Assembly (NCBI GenBank): GCA_018266685.1
Contig: JAFDZY010000028.1
Location: 1 to 42,747, forward strand
Length of the DNA: 42,747 nt
Direction: 5' to 3'
From: Bacteroidota bacterium
GTDB taxonomy: Bacteria > Bacteroidota > Bacteroidia > Flavobacteriales_F > PHOS-HE28
Positions 1-7,879 of the stretch are shown here, piece by piece; the first letter of the stretch is position 1; every line of letters starts with the position of its first letter. The position numbers were made by a program, and so were the translations under genes. The notes below the pieces were generated by a model. The model saw nothing but the letters and a program-made list of their open reading frames with translations. It was not told the DNA's origin and made no database searches.

Positions 1-674
1 TCAATGGCCACCACCCCGCCGGTAACATCGCCATATTTGGCAGGCAGGCCGCCTGTGTACACGCTCACCCGGCTGATGGCATCGGGCGGCACGCCGGGAT
101 TTGCACCGGTCACCTTCACGCCGTCCACATAATACGCCATGGAACCGGCGCGGGAGCCGCGGAAGTACAGCTCATCGCTGTTGCGGGCCTTGGTGACCCC
201 TGGTGTCATGCTGGCGATCATCCGCACGGGGTCCTTGCGGATGGCATTGGTCTTGATCTGCGTGGTGGTCATTACCATCCGCGCGGGGTCATCGGGCCTG
301 ATCAAGGGTTCATCCCATCGTTCACGCTCCACTACCACGGGGCCCAGCATGGTCTCCAGCGTTACTTCCGGAAGCCTGGTGATCAGGCCCGGGTCCACGC
401 GCACGCCTTCGATCACCCGGGTGTTGTAGCCCGAATAGATCAGGCTCACTTCGTACGTGCCCGTGGGCAACGGTTTGAGCACGAAGCGGCCGTCAATATC
501 GGTTTCCGTGCCCAGCGATCGTTCATCTTGCACTGCGCGCACCACGCAGTAGGGTAGTGCTTCACCGGCGGCATCCACCACCTTGCCGTGGATCTCGCCA
601 AGTTCCTGGGCCATTCCGTGCGAAGCTGCCGCCAGCGCCAGCATCGCCATCATTTTCCGTGCATGTTTCATCAT
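1..674 (-). CDS. TonB-dependent receptor, N-terminal part (cut by window edge)
   Basis: The frame is open from an ATG at 674 to the left edge, giving about 224 residues. It begins with a signal peptide (MMKHARKMMAMLALAAASHG, cleaved near MAQ). A carboxypeptidase-regulatory-like beta-sandwich follows at about residues 25-105, with the usual GKVVDAAGEALPYCVV opening and a TDIDGRFVLKPLPTGTYEV core. A receptor plug begins near residue 125, with the TPGVTKARNSDELYFRGSR and YYVDGVKV motifs. This is the architecture of outer-membrane TonB-dependent transporters of Bacteroidota. The barrel and the substrate-determining part lie outside the window, so no substrate can be named. A second in-frame ATG directly follows the first. 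The gene lies downstream of the Nfu gene on the same strand, separated by a 138-base gap that holds an octamer repeat array. Confidence 0.88.
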   Translation of the reverse strand, partial: MMKHARKMMAMLALAAASHGMAQELGEIHGKVVDAAGEALPYCVVRAVQDERSLGTETDIDGRFVLKPLPTGTYEVSLIYSGYNTRVIEGVRVDPGLITRLPEVTLETMLGPVVVERERWDEPLIRPDDPARMVMTTTQIKTNAIRKDPVRMIASMTPGVTKARNSDELYFRGSRAGSMAYYVDGVKVTGANPGVPPDAISRVSVYTGGLPAKYGDVTGGVVAI

Positions 675-772
675 CGTAGGGTTTGTGGTTCCCTTTGAAG
701 ATGCACGGAGCAGGCGGATTGCATAAAGAAGATAGCCAAACTGAGAAGCGGCACGGAACAAACAGCGCTCCC

Positions 773-810
773 GATCATCTGATCGTCTGATCTTCTGATC
801 ATCTGATCGG
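773..810. repeat. tandem octamer array, GATCNTCT units
   Basis: Four consecutive 8-base units (gatcatct, gatcgtct, gatcttct, gatcatct) and a partial fifth (gatcgg) run without gaps. Only the fifth base of the unit varies. On the minus strand the array follows the TGA stop codon of the Nfu gene (815-813) after two bases, and it reads GATCAGAN. Each unit contains a GATC palindrome. Confidence 0.9.
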
Positions 811-812
811 TA

Positions 813-1427
813 TCAGAGTTCCTCCGCCACCACCTCCTTCACTCCCGGCACCATTTGCCGCATCAGGTTTTCGATGCCGCCCTTGAGCGTTACCATGCTG
901 CTGGGGCAGCCGCTGCAACTGCCGCGCAGCGATACGGCGAGGATGCCGTCCTTGAAGGATTTGAAGGCGATGTGGCCACCGTCGCCCGCCACGGCCGGGC
1001 TTACGTATTCGTCCAGCACGGCGATGATCTGTTCCTCTTCCTTGGAATTTGGCTTGGCGTGAGAGACGGCCCGCTCATTGGCATCGGCCAGTTGTTGCGC
1101 AGGGGCATCGGCCAGCACGGCACGGCCGTCCGTGTTCAGGAATTCCTGGATGTACTCGCGCAGCTCGCCCTGCACCAGGTCCCAGTCAATGCTGTTGTTC
1201 TTGGTAACGGTGATGAAATTCTCACTGATGAACACCCCCGTCACAAAGGGCAGGTTGAACACATGCGCTGCCAAGGGCGAAACCGCCTCGGCTTCTTCCG
1301 GCGTGGCGAACTCCATCATCCGGCCTTCCGGCACCAGCAACCGGCCCGCCACAAAACGCATCGTGGCCGGGTTGGGCGTGGCTTCGGCATAAACCGAAGC
1401 CGGGGTGCGCATTGCCTGGGTGTCCAT
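813..1427 (-). CDS. Nfu/NifU-like iron-sulfur cluster scaffold protein
   Basis: This 204-residue protein has the two-domain layout of Nfu proteins. The N-terminal Nfu domain (about 8-95) starts YAEATPNPATMRF. The C-terminal NifU-like domain (about 130-204) carries the cluster-binding Cys pair in RGSCSGCPSS (C171 and C174) after the SPAVAGDGGHI signature. Family members carry a 4Fe-4S cluster, bound by the Cys-x-x-Cys pair at a dimer interface, and deliver it to client enzymes in the cytoplasm. The frame stays open 15 codons further upstream, but the ATG at 1427 is preferred because a perfect -7 box (TACCTTTG) lies six bases before it. A later ATG at 1412 is also possible. It stands alone or is followed by the TonB receptor; the octamer array separates the two. 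Confidence 0.92.
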   Translation of the reverse strand: MDTQAMRTPASVYAEATPNPATMRFVAGRLLVPEGRMMEFATPEEAEAVSPLAAHVFNLPFVTGVFISENFITVTKNNSIDWDLVQGELREYIQEFLNTDGRAVLADAPAQQLADANERAVSHAKPNSKEEEQIIAVLDEYVSPAVAGDGGHIAFKSFKDGILAVSLRGSCSGCPSSMVTLKGGIENLMRQMVPGVKEVVAEEL

Positions 1428-1433
1428 TGCCCG

Positions 1434-1441
1434 CAAAGGTA
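1434..1441 (-). promoter_or_regulatory. -7 promoter box TACCTTTG of the Nfu gene
   Basis: This is an exact match to the Bacteroidota -7 consensus TAnnTTTG. It ends six bases before the ATG, so transcription would start at or next to the start codon (leaderless message). Confidence 0.7.
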
Positions 1442-1514
1442 GAATGCCCGCGTCCGGTAGGTGGCATACCAAGAATTGGCACGGTTAGGGCGTATCCTTT
1501 CAGGGCCTCCCGCG

Positions 1515-1522
1515 TATCTTTG
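1515..1522 (+). promoter_or_regulatory. -7 promoter box TATCTTTG of the metal operon
   Basis: This is an exact TAnnTTTG match, six bases before the ATG at 1529. It probably drives the three genes from 1529 to 4677. I see no convincing -33 TTTG at the right distance. Confidence 0.68.
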
Positions 1523-1528
1523 GGCAAG

Positions 1529-1936
1529 ATGAACGCCATGCGCATGCTTCGCACCAAGGGTTTGGCCTTTTTGGCCATGCTCGTGCTGCTGCTTGGCACT
1601 GCAGCACCGGCCATGGCGCGCATGACGTGCGTGATGGGCGGACCGAGCGTGCTCAGCGTGGGCCAGGCAGAGGAATGCATCCCCACTGACCACGCCCATG
1701 AGGCCACCACGGTACAGACCACTTGTTGCGAAGTATTGCAAACCAATCCCGCACACGCGGCTTTTGTTCCGGCAGGAGGAGCTTGGCTGCCCCTGCTCTT
1801 TGCGACGGATGTTCCGGTGGCCGCCGCCCCGGAGATCTTGTTGGAAACACCCATTGCCCCCGGCCAAGGCCACTTCGTGCAAGTGCCACCGCCCTTGCTG
1901 AGGCGATTGGCCCGGTTCGCCCATTTCCGCATTTAG
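1529..1936 (+). CDS. small secreted Cys-containing protein at head of metal operon
   Basis: The product is 135 residues. It has a hydrophobic N-terminal signal segment (about 8-30, ending in APAMA) and a mature part with Cys at 34, 50, 66 and 67, a His-containing stretch (TDHAHEAT), and a PPP run at 120-122 near a basic C-terminus. The spacing (an early Cys in MTCVMGG, a CC pair, a late PP) recalls the small 'HYC_CC_PP' proteins that accompany TonB receptors and HMA proteins in Bacteroidota, but the His-Tyr-Cys signature itself is absent. That assignment is therefore tentative. The gene lies 75 bases upstream of a TonB receptor on the same strand. The start is set by the -7 box six bases upstream; ATGs at codons 4 and 6 are alternatives. 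A role in periplasmic or outer-membrane metal handling is inferred from context only. Confidence 0.72.
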   Translation: MNAMRMLRTKGLAFLAMLVLLLGTAAPAMARMTCVMGGPSVLSVGQAEECIPTDHAHEATTVQTTCCEVLQTNPAHAAFVPAGGAWLPLLFATDVPVAAAPEILLETPIAPGQGHFVQVPPPLLRRLARFAHFRI

Positions 1937-2011
1937 AACGGACTTCCTGGTGATGGCTGCGGCCCCTGCTGCGGCCCGTTCGGTTTTGTTTCACCTTGAA
2001 GAATCTTCTGA

Positions 2012-4267
2012 ATGAACCCCAAACAACTGATCCTTTCAATTGCATTGTCCGCCCTGGGCACGGCGCTCTGCGCCCAGGAAATGCTGCACGGAACTGTGCG
2101 GTCCCGCACCACGGAAGGGCGCACCGAGCCCTTGCCCGATGCCCGCGTGGGCTGGGCGGGCGGCGCTGCCGCCATGACCGATTCCGCAGGGTATTTCATG
2201 CTGGCCGCGCCGGACCATTGGCCGGCCACGCTGGTCACCTCTTCGTTCTCCACCACGCCCGATTCCCTTGTGCTGCAAGGCATGCCGAAAGGGCCGTTGA
2301 ACGTCACCGTTTCGGGCTCGGTGCAACTGGCCGCAGCGGAGATCAGCGAGCGCCAGGCCAGTACACGCCTCAGCCTGCAAACCCTGCAAGCCATTGAGTC
2401 CATCGGTTCGCGCGAGCTGAAGCGCGCCGCCTGCTGCGACATCAGCGAAAGCTTCGAGACCAACGCCACCGTGGACGTGAACTACAGCGATGCCGTAAGC
2501 GGCACCAAGACCATCCGCATGCTGGGGCTCGATGGCAAGTACGCGCAGATCAGCATGGAGAACATCCCCTTCGTGCGCGGCCTCTCCGCCAATTCCGGCC
2601 TCACGCTCATCCCCGGCCCGTGGATCAGCGAGATCAACGTGAGCAAGGGCATCGGCACCGCCGTGAACGGCCCCAACGCCATGACGGGCCAGATCGACCT
2701 CTGCCTGCTGGACCCCGCAACCGCACCGGCGCTCTTCACCAACTTCTATGCGAACAGCCAAAGCCGCACGGAGCTGAACGTGAATGCCGCGCAGCATTTG
2801 GGAAAAGCCGGGGACAACCTGCTGATGGTTCACGGCAACCTGATGCAGCGCGAACTGGACGACAACGGCGACGGCTTCCTGGACCAGCCGCTCACCAAGC
2901 GCTTCAACATCATGGACCGCTGGATGCAGCGCACCGGCAAACGCACCACGCAGATGATCCTGCGCTACGTGACCGACGTGCGCAACGGCGGCCAGACGGT
3001 CGGTGCGCCCTTCGGCGAATCCTCCTTGGGAAGGCGCTACACCGTGGACATCAGCAATGAGATGGCCGATGTGATCGTGAAGAACGGATGGATCCTGAAC
3101 GACCCGGGCAAGAGCATCGGCGTGCTTACGAGCTTCCGCAACCACACGGTGTCCTCCGTCTTCGGCGACAACAACTACCAGGGCGCCCAGCGCAGTGCCT
3201 ACGCCAGTGCGGTGTACCAGCAACTGCTCAAGCACAACGACCAGATCAAGGCCGGGGCGAGCTTCCAGTTTGATGATTACGACGAGATCTTCCGCCCCAC
3301 CGTGCAGGAACGCATGGACCTGGGCCGCACCGAGCGCATGCCCGGCCTGTTCACGGAGTACACGCGCACGCGTAACCGCTTCACCCTGGTGGCCGGCCTG
3401 CGCGCCGACTTCAACAGCAAATATGGCGAGGCCGTCAGCCCGCGCCTGCACCTGAAGTACGACATCGCTCCGCTCACCACGCTGCGCTTCTCCGCAGGCA
3501 GCGGTTTCCGCAGCGCCAACCCCATCGTGGAGTTCGCTGCGGCACAGGCCAGTTCCAGGCAAGTCATTTTTGAAGGCGACCTGGGCTTCGAGCGCTCCTG
3601 GAACACCGGCGTTTCGCTGCTGCACAAATTCAAGTGGTTCGGCAAAAAGTGGAGCCTCGGCGTGGATGTCTACCGCACCGACTTCACCGCGCAGGTAGTG
3701 GCCGACATGGACCGCGACCCGCGGCAACTGGTGTTCTACATGCTCAGTGGCCCCAGCTACGCCAACAGCGCCCTGGTGGACGTGCAGGTGCAGCTCAGCA
3801 AGCAATGGGAACTGAAGGCGAGCTACCGCTACTACGATGCCGAGACCAGTTACGACGGCGTGATGCGTGAGCGGCCCCTGGTGCCATCGCACCGCGGCTT
3901 GATCGACCTGGGCTACGTAGCCAAGGATGAAAAGTGGCGCTTCGACATCACCCTGAACGGCTTCGGGACTGCGCGCCTGCCCATCACCGCCGCCAACCCG
4001 GAGGAATACCGCATGCCGGAACGCTCACCAGCCTACGCCACGCTGAACGCACAGATCACACGCGTACTGGGCGCCTGGGAACTCTACCTCGGCGGTGAAA
4101 ACCTCACCGGCACCATCCAACAGCGCCAGATCCTCGCCCCGCAAGATCCCTTCGGCCCGTATTTTGATGCTTCAATGATCTGGGGCCCCACGAACATGCA
4201 AATGGCTTACTTCGGCCTGCGTTACACCTTGAAGGGCAAGGCCGCCAACACCACGCAACACCAATGA
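2012..4267 (+). CDS. TonB-dependent receptor, probable metal (copper-type) uptake
   Basis: This complete 751-residue outer-membrane transporter has a signal peptide (1-21, ending LCAQ), a carboxypeptidase-like domain (about 24-110), a plug domain (about 125-240) and a beta-barrel ending in FGLRYTLKGKA. The plug opens with IGSRELKRAACCDISESFET, where C141-C142 precede the segment that usually follows the TonB box. I recall this CC-(D/N)-(I/L)-SESFETN signature from receptors next to HMA-domain proteins in Bacteroidota. In the present operon the flanking genes are a Cys-containing secreted protein and an HMA protein, which supports a heavy-metal substrate such as copper. The substrate itself is inferred. 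Its stop overlaps the next start by four bases (ATGA), so the two are translationally coupled. Confidence 0.9.
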   Translation: MNPKQLILSIALSALGTALCAQEMLHGTVRSRTTEGRTEPLPDARVGWAGGAAAMTDSAGYFMLAAPDHWPATLVTSSFSTTPDSLVLQGMPKGPLNVTVSGSVQLAAAEISERQASTRLSLQTLQAIESIGSRELKRAACCDISESFETNATVDVNYSDAVSGTKTIRMLGLDGKYAQISMENIPFVRGLSANSGLTLIPGPWISEINVSKGIGTAVNGPNAMTGQIDLCLLDPATAPALFTNFYANSQSRTELNVNAAQHLGKAGDNLLMVHGNLMQRELDDNGDGFLDQPLTKRFNIMDRWMQRTGKRTTQMILRYVTDVRNGGQTVGAPFGESSLGRRYTVDISNEMADVIVKNGWILNDPGKSIGVLTSFRNHTVSSVFGDNNYQGAQRSAYASAVYQQLLKHNDQIKAGASFQFDDYDEIFRPTVQERMDLGRTERMPGLFTEYTRTRNRFTLVAGLRADFNSKYGEAVSPRLHLKYDIAPLTTLRFSAGSGFRSANPIVEFAAAQASSRQVIFEGDLGFERSWNTGVSLLHKFKWFGKKWSLGVDVYRTDFTAQVVADMDRDPRQLVFYMLSGPSYANSALVDVQVQLSKQWELKASYRYYDAETSYDGVMRERPLVPSHRGLIDLGYVAKDEKWRFDITLNGFGTARLPITAANPEEYRMPERSPAYATLNAQITRVLGAWELYLGGENLTGTIQQRQILAPQDPFGPYFDASMIWGPTNMQMAYFGLRYTLKGKAANTTQHQ

Positions 4268-4677
4268 AAACGACCCTGAGAACCCTCGCTTTCCTGCTAC
4301 TGGCGGCCACTGTCGGCAGCGCATGGGCACAAGACGACCACGGCAAGTTCGCCTCCGTGGATATCCACACCAATGCCGTGTGCAACGATTGCAAGCACCG
4401 CATAGAGACGGAAATGCTCTACGCCAAAGGCGTGCAATCCGTAACGGTGGACCTGGACAAGGAGATCATCCACGTGGACTACAAGGCCAAAAAAACCGAT
4501 CCCGCGAAGCTGCGTGAGGCCGTGTCCAAGATCGGATACCTGGCCGATGACGTGCAGCCGGACCCGGCGGCGCGGAAGGCGTTGCCAAGTTGCTGCCAGA
4601 TGACCAAGAAGGAACACGATGCCACAACACCCGTAACTCCTTCCGAGCCACCATCACCGGCAGAACCGCAGCATTGA
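4264..4677 (+). CDS. periplasmic heavy-metal-associated (HMA) domain protein
   Basis: The product is 137 residues, with a signal peptide (1-22, ending AWAQ) and one HMA fold (about 30-97). The metal-binding loop reads NAVCNDCKHRIE, with C40 and C43 in the canonical C-x-x-C position. A second Cys pair follows the domain at 110-111, then a Pro/Thr/Ser-rich tail. HMA proteins bind Cu(I), Zn or Hg through the C-x-x-C and pass it to partners; here export through the inner membrane places it in the periplasm. It overlaps the receptor gene by four bases, and a hairpin follows 16 bases after its stop. A periplasmic metal acceptor or donor for the receptor is the simplest reading. Confidence 0.88.
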   Translation: MKTTLRTLAFLLLAATVGSAWAQDDHGKFASVDIHTNAVCNDCKHRIETEMLYAKGVQSVTVDLDKEIIHVDYKAKKTDPAKLREAVSKIGYLADDVQPDPAARKALPSCCQMTKKEHDATTPVTPSEPPSPAEPQH

Positions 4678-4693
4678 TCCATTTCCATGGGCC

Positions 4694-4737
4694 GGATGGA
4701 CGCGGGCATTTTGCGCGTCCATCCGCGTCCATTTTTG
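4694..4737 (+). terminator. hairpin and T-run after the metal operon
   Basis: An 11-base perfect inverted repeat (GGATGGACGCG at 4694-4704, CGCGTCCATCC at 4714-4724) encloses a 9-base loop. Seven bases later comes a run of five T (4732-4736). The distance to the T-run is longer than ideal. The right arm is repeated once with a 10-base period (GCGTCCAT at 4715 and 4725), like the dispersed palindromic elements further right. Confidence 0.5.
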
Positions 4738-4781
4738 TACTTCCCGGTTTCGAATTTCCAAGCCCGCACCCACTACAGCCC

Positions 4782-5300
4782 ATGGCCATAGTACGCACCT
4801 TGAACGGCTTCACCCCCAGCTTTGGCAAAGAGACCTTCCTGGCGGAAACCGCCGTGGTGATCGGCGACGTAGTGATGGGCGACGGATGCAGCGTGTGGTA
4901 CAATGCCGTGGTGCGCGGCGATGTCAACCGCATCCGCATCGGCCACCGGGTGAACATCCAGGACAATGCAACCCTGCACTGCACGTACCAAAAGTGCGGG
5001 CTCACCATCGGCGATGATGTGAGCATTGGGCACAACGCCGTGGTGCATGGCTGCACCGTGGAAAGCAAGGTGCTCATCGGCATGGGCGCCATCGTGATGG
5101 ACCAGGCCGTGATCGGCACGGGCAGCGTGATCGCCGCAGGTGCGGTGGTGACGCAGGGCACCGTAGTGCCTCCAGGTTCGCTCATGGCCGGTGTGCCCGC
5201 CAAGCGCATCGGTGCGGTGGGGAAGGCGTTGGCCGAGGGGGAGATTGAAAGGATCGCGAGGAATTACGGGCTGTATGCCAGTTGGTACAAGGAAGGGTGA
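4782..5300 (+). CDS. gamma-carbonic anhydrase-like hexapeptide-repeat protein
   Basis: This 172-residue left-handed beta-helix protein shows many hexapeptide steps (VVIGDVVMGDGCSVW, VLIGMGAIVMDQAVIGTGS). The three zinc-ligand histidines of gamma-class carbonic anhydrases appear in the expected arrangement: H66 (TLHC), then H84 and H89 (GHNAVVHG). Family members are cytoplasmic trimers; some hydrate CO2, others have unknown substrates, so activity is not certain. The chosen ATG (MAIVRTLNGF) matches the usual beginning; the frame is open further upstream but would run through the terminator. The last codons (Tyr-Lys-Glu-Gly-stop) lie inside a 15-base direct repeat, and the annotated stop appears to have been created by an insertion or duplication there. 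Confidence 0.9.
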   Translation: MAIVRTLNGFTPSFGKETFLAETAVVIGDVVMGDGCSVWYNAVVRGDVNRIRIGHRVNIQDNATLHCTYQKCGLTIGDDVSIGHNAVVHGCTVESKVLIGMGAIVMDQAVIGTGSVIAAGAVVTQGTVVPPGSLMAGVPAKRIGAVGKALAEGEIERIARNYGLYASWYKEG

Positions 5301-5382
5301 GGGCACTTTCATGGCCACGAGCGTGGACCATGCCTTCGGCAGGCAGGACGCTCGCGGCAGATTTGGGGGTACAAGGAAGGGT
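5284..5382. repeat. 15-base direct repeat flanking a small palindromic insert
   Basis: The sequence GGTACAAGGAAGGGT occurs at 5284-5298 and again at 5368-5382. The 69 bases between contain an inverted repeat (CGAGCGT at 5318-5324 against a downstream ACGCTCG) and a GCCTTCGGCAGGC hairpin core. The first copy is the coding end of the carbonic-anhydrase-like gene. The second would continue the same frame for three more codons (Tyr-Gly-Val) to a TAG. Confidence 0.75.
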
Positions 5383-5622
5383 ATGGAGTGTAGGGCGTGA
5401 TAGTCCGTTCGACTTGCGAAGATCACTGCCAAGGGAGCAGGCGCATCCCTTGCGCGGTCATGAACATCCGTATCTTCACTGCACATTTTCGCCCGCACTG
5501 TCCGGCGGAATGATGGAGCCATGTTCTATTCCACGTTCACATGTTGGAACCGGAAGAGCCGCAAACGACCGGCACGGGCATCTTGTGGGATGGAGTCCCT
5601 TTTTGTTACCCGCCTCACGGCC
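5301..5622. other. intergenic region before the T9SS protein
   Basis: The first 80 bases hold the insert and second copy of the 15-base repeat. The rest (5383-5622) shows no repeat, hairpin or RNA gene that I can recognise. The downstream frame is open from an ATG at 5521, but the predicted signal peptide only begins at 5623. Confidence 0.5.
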
Positions 5623-7032
5623 ATGCGGGCAACCTTGATACTCTGCCTTGCTTTTCCTTGGCGTGTGGCCATTGCCCAAAACTGGGTGCTGATCAACCCC
5701 GTGTACCATTACAATTTCAATGATGACGGCTCGGATACGATCAAGTTCCAATTGCGGACCACACAACTCGATACCGTGGGCGTGGACAGTTTGCTCTACG
5801 AACTGCCCGAAGTAGCACAGCCTTGCACGGATTGTGGTGATACTTGCAATCTGCGCTTCAATGTGCCCCAGTTCTTTCAACGCACCTGTTTGGCCACCCC
5901 GCTGAAGTGGCAATTCCAGGACCCGGAAGAGTTCGTGATCATTCCGAAAGCCCAGGTGGGCGAGCCATGGTTGTTCAATCCCTTGGACAGCATTTGGGGC
6001 GCGGTAGTGAACCTGGCTGAAGAGGAAGTATTGGGTGCGTTGGATTCCGTGCGTACCATGGTAACCCCCTTACAGGACACCATTCGGTGGTCCAAAAACC
6101 ATGGCGTGTTGCTGTGGCATCTGCACGATGCCGTCCGCTATACCCTCATTGGCATCCGGGGTTTGAACGTGGGCCGCATGGTCCCACCCCTCAACGCGTT
6201 CTATCCCTTCCAGCCGGGGGATTTGGTTTATGCCTATCAATATTTATCTTCCAACATGCAATCTTCCGGTTGGACATACCGCTATGAGGTCCTGGACCGT
6301 GCCGATACGCCTGGCCATATTGAATTTACGGTGAACAAGTATTGGCGCTTTGCCTCCGGCCAAGGCCAAGTCATTTTTGGCCACGACACCGCAGCCCAAT
6401 GGGTGGCTGACAGCATTTCAATACCTGCACTTAGTTCTTGGCCTGGCCAGCTTGTGGTTGTTGGGCAATCCATATACAATGAACCGGAATATATCGTGGC
6501 CAGCCATAGGCTCGGCCCCGACGGCTCCTACATCATTACAGGAGCGGACCTTGGGGGACAGTCACTGATGTTTGATCTGGACAGTGTTCCAGGATTTTGT
6601 GCATTTGCCTTTATGCCGGAAGGAAATCAGTACGAGTTAAAGACCGGGCTGGGGTCCAGCTGGAGCTACAACTACATGATTGACGGTTCAGGAAGTTGGG
6701 GTATCATGGGTGCCATCATTGGCGGTGATACGATTGGGATGGTTTATGGTGATACGTACTTCCATGTGGGCGTGGCTGAACATGAACGCATTTCCATGAG
6801 GGTGGCACCCAACCCCGGCACAGGCCGTTTCATGCTGGAGTTCCCCGATCCCCTTCCTGCTGGCAGCTTCTGCTCAGCATACGATGCCGTAGGCAAGCTA
6901 CTCTTCCAACGTCCGTTGGCCAAAGGACAGGTCAGTGGGGAAATTGACCTCTCGCACTTTGGCAAAGGCACATACTTGGTGCGAGTAACCAGTAGGGATG
7001 GTGTGTGCAATGAACGGGTGGTGGTGCAGTAG
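5623..7032 (+). CDS. secreted T9SS cargo protein of unknown function
   Basis: The product is 469 residues. It starts with a signal peptide (MRATLILCLAF, cleavage after AIAQ). The body is rich in beta-structure, with Cys at CTDCGDTC and RTC and no catalytic motif I recognise. The C-terminal 75 residues form a type A T9SS sorting domain: VAPNPGTGRFMLEFPD, then DAVGKLLFQ, then GTYLVRVTSRDG, ending in RVVVQ. Such domains are removed when the protein is exported by the type IX system and anchored or released at the cell surface. In-frame ATGs at 5521 and 5590 would add residues that do not look like a signal peptide. It converges on murI with only 12 bases between the stop codons, leaving no space for a terminator. 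Confidence 0.82.
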   Translation: MRATLILCLAFPWRVAIAQNWVLINPVYHYNFNDDGSDTIKFQLRTTQLDTVGVDSLLYELPEVAQPCTDCGDTCNLRFNVPQFFQRTCLATPLKWQFQDPEEFVIIPKAQVGEPWLFNPLDSIWGAVVNLAEEEVLGALDSVRTMVTPLQDTIRWSKNHGVLLWHLHDAVRYTLIGIRGLNVGRMVPPLNAFYPFQPGDLVYAYQYLSSNMQSSGWTYRYEVLDRADTPGHIEFTVNKYWRFASGQGQVIFGHDTAAQWVADSISIPALSSWPGQLVVVGQSIYNEPEYIVASHRLGPDGSYIITGADLGGQSLMFDLDSVPGFCAFAFMPEGNQYELKTGLGSSWSYNYMIDGSGSWGIMGAIIGGDTIGMVYGDTYFHVGVAEHERISMRVAPNPGTGRFMLEFPDPLPAGSFCSAYDAVGKLLFQRPLAKGQVSGEIDLSHFGKGTYLVRVTSRDGVCNERVVVQ

Positions 7033-7044
7033 GGCAGTGGCTGG

Positions 7045-7869
7045 TCAACCCAATGCCAGGTCTCCGTTCGATAGCCACCGGCCTTTGCAGATGGAATCTG
7101 CATGCAGCCCCAATTTTTCCAGCACCGGAGTGAATCCCGCCGGTTCACCACTGGTCCAGCATTCCAGTGAGCCTTTCGCGTCCGCAGGTGCGGCGATGCC
7201 GTGCTGTTCCAGTTGTTGCGCCAGCCTACGGGCAATGGCCATGGAAGGCTCTATCACCCGCACGCCCGGCCCGGCGATCCTTTCGATCAAAGGCCGCACC
7301 AGCGGGTAGTGGGTACAGCCAAGCACAAGGGCGTCGATGTTGCGCGCCAGCATCGGCTCGATCCAGCCGCGCAGCAAGGCTTCAAGTTCCGGTCCGTCGA
7401 ACTGCCCCGCATCAATGCGCTGGGCCAGGCCGGTGCAGGGCTGCTGGATCACCTCAACGCCATGGGCAAAGCGCTCCACCACATCGGCCATGGCCTTGCT
7501 TTCCACGGTGGCGCGCGTGGCCAGCACGCCCACCACGCCCGTGCGCGTATGCTCCACGGCGGGCTTCACCGCAGGCTCCATGCCCACAAAGGGCACGTGC
7601 GGGAATTTGGCACGCAAGGGACCGAGTGCCGCACTGCTGGCGGTGTTGCAGGCAATCACGATGGAACGGCAGCCCTTGGCCAGCAACGCTTCGGTGATGG
7701 CCGTGCTGAACTCCAGGATCTCCGCAGCGGTGCGTTCGCCGTAGGGCACATGGGCGTTGTCGCCGAAATAGAGCAGGCGCTCCGCGGGGAGCGCCTGCCG
7801 GATGGCTGCGGCAATGCTAAGGCCGCCGATGCCGGAGTCGAAAATGCCGATGCCTTGGGCAGTGCCCAT
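7045..7869 (-). CDS. murI: glutamate racemase
   Basis: The enzyme is 274 residues, the normal length. It interconverts L- and D-glutamate for peptidoglycan in the cytoplasm. Conserved elements are all present: IGIFDSGIGGLS at the N-terminus (D11, S12), the YFGDNAHVPYG loop, the first catalytic Cys in IACNTASS (C74) and the second in LGCTHYPL (C185). It is the last gene of the minus-strand envelope cluster, 10 bases downstream of the second OmpH-type gene. That end position is what I know from other Bacteroidota. Confidence 0.97.
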   Translation of the reverse strand: MGTAQGIGIFDSGIGGLSIAAAIRQALPAERLLYFGDNAHVPYGERTAAEILEFSTAITEALLAKGCRSIVIACNTASSAALGPLRAKFPHVPFVGMEPAVKPAVEHTRTGVVGVLATRATVESKAMADVVERFAHGVEVIQQPCTGLAQRIDAGQFDGPELEALLRGWIEPMLARNIDALVLGCTHYPLVRPLIERIAGPGVRVIEPSMAIARRLAQQLEQHGIAAPADAKGSLECWTSGEPAGFTPVLEKLGLHADSICKGRWLSNGDLALG

Positions 7870-7879
7870 GTGGCGGGCC

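Noticed and set aside
2036..3892. Minus-strand open frame of about 600 codons inside the TonB receptor
   Set aside because: His/Gly/Val-rich antisense composition; the receptor on the other strand has a full domain structure.
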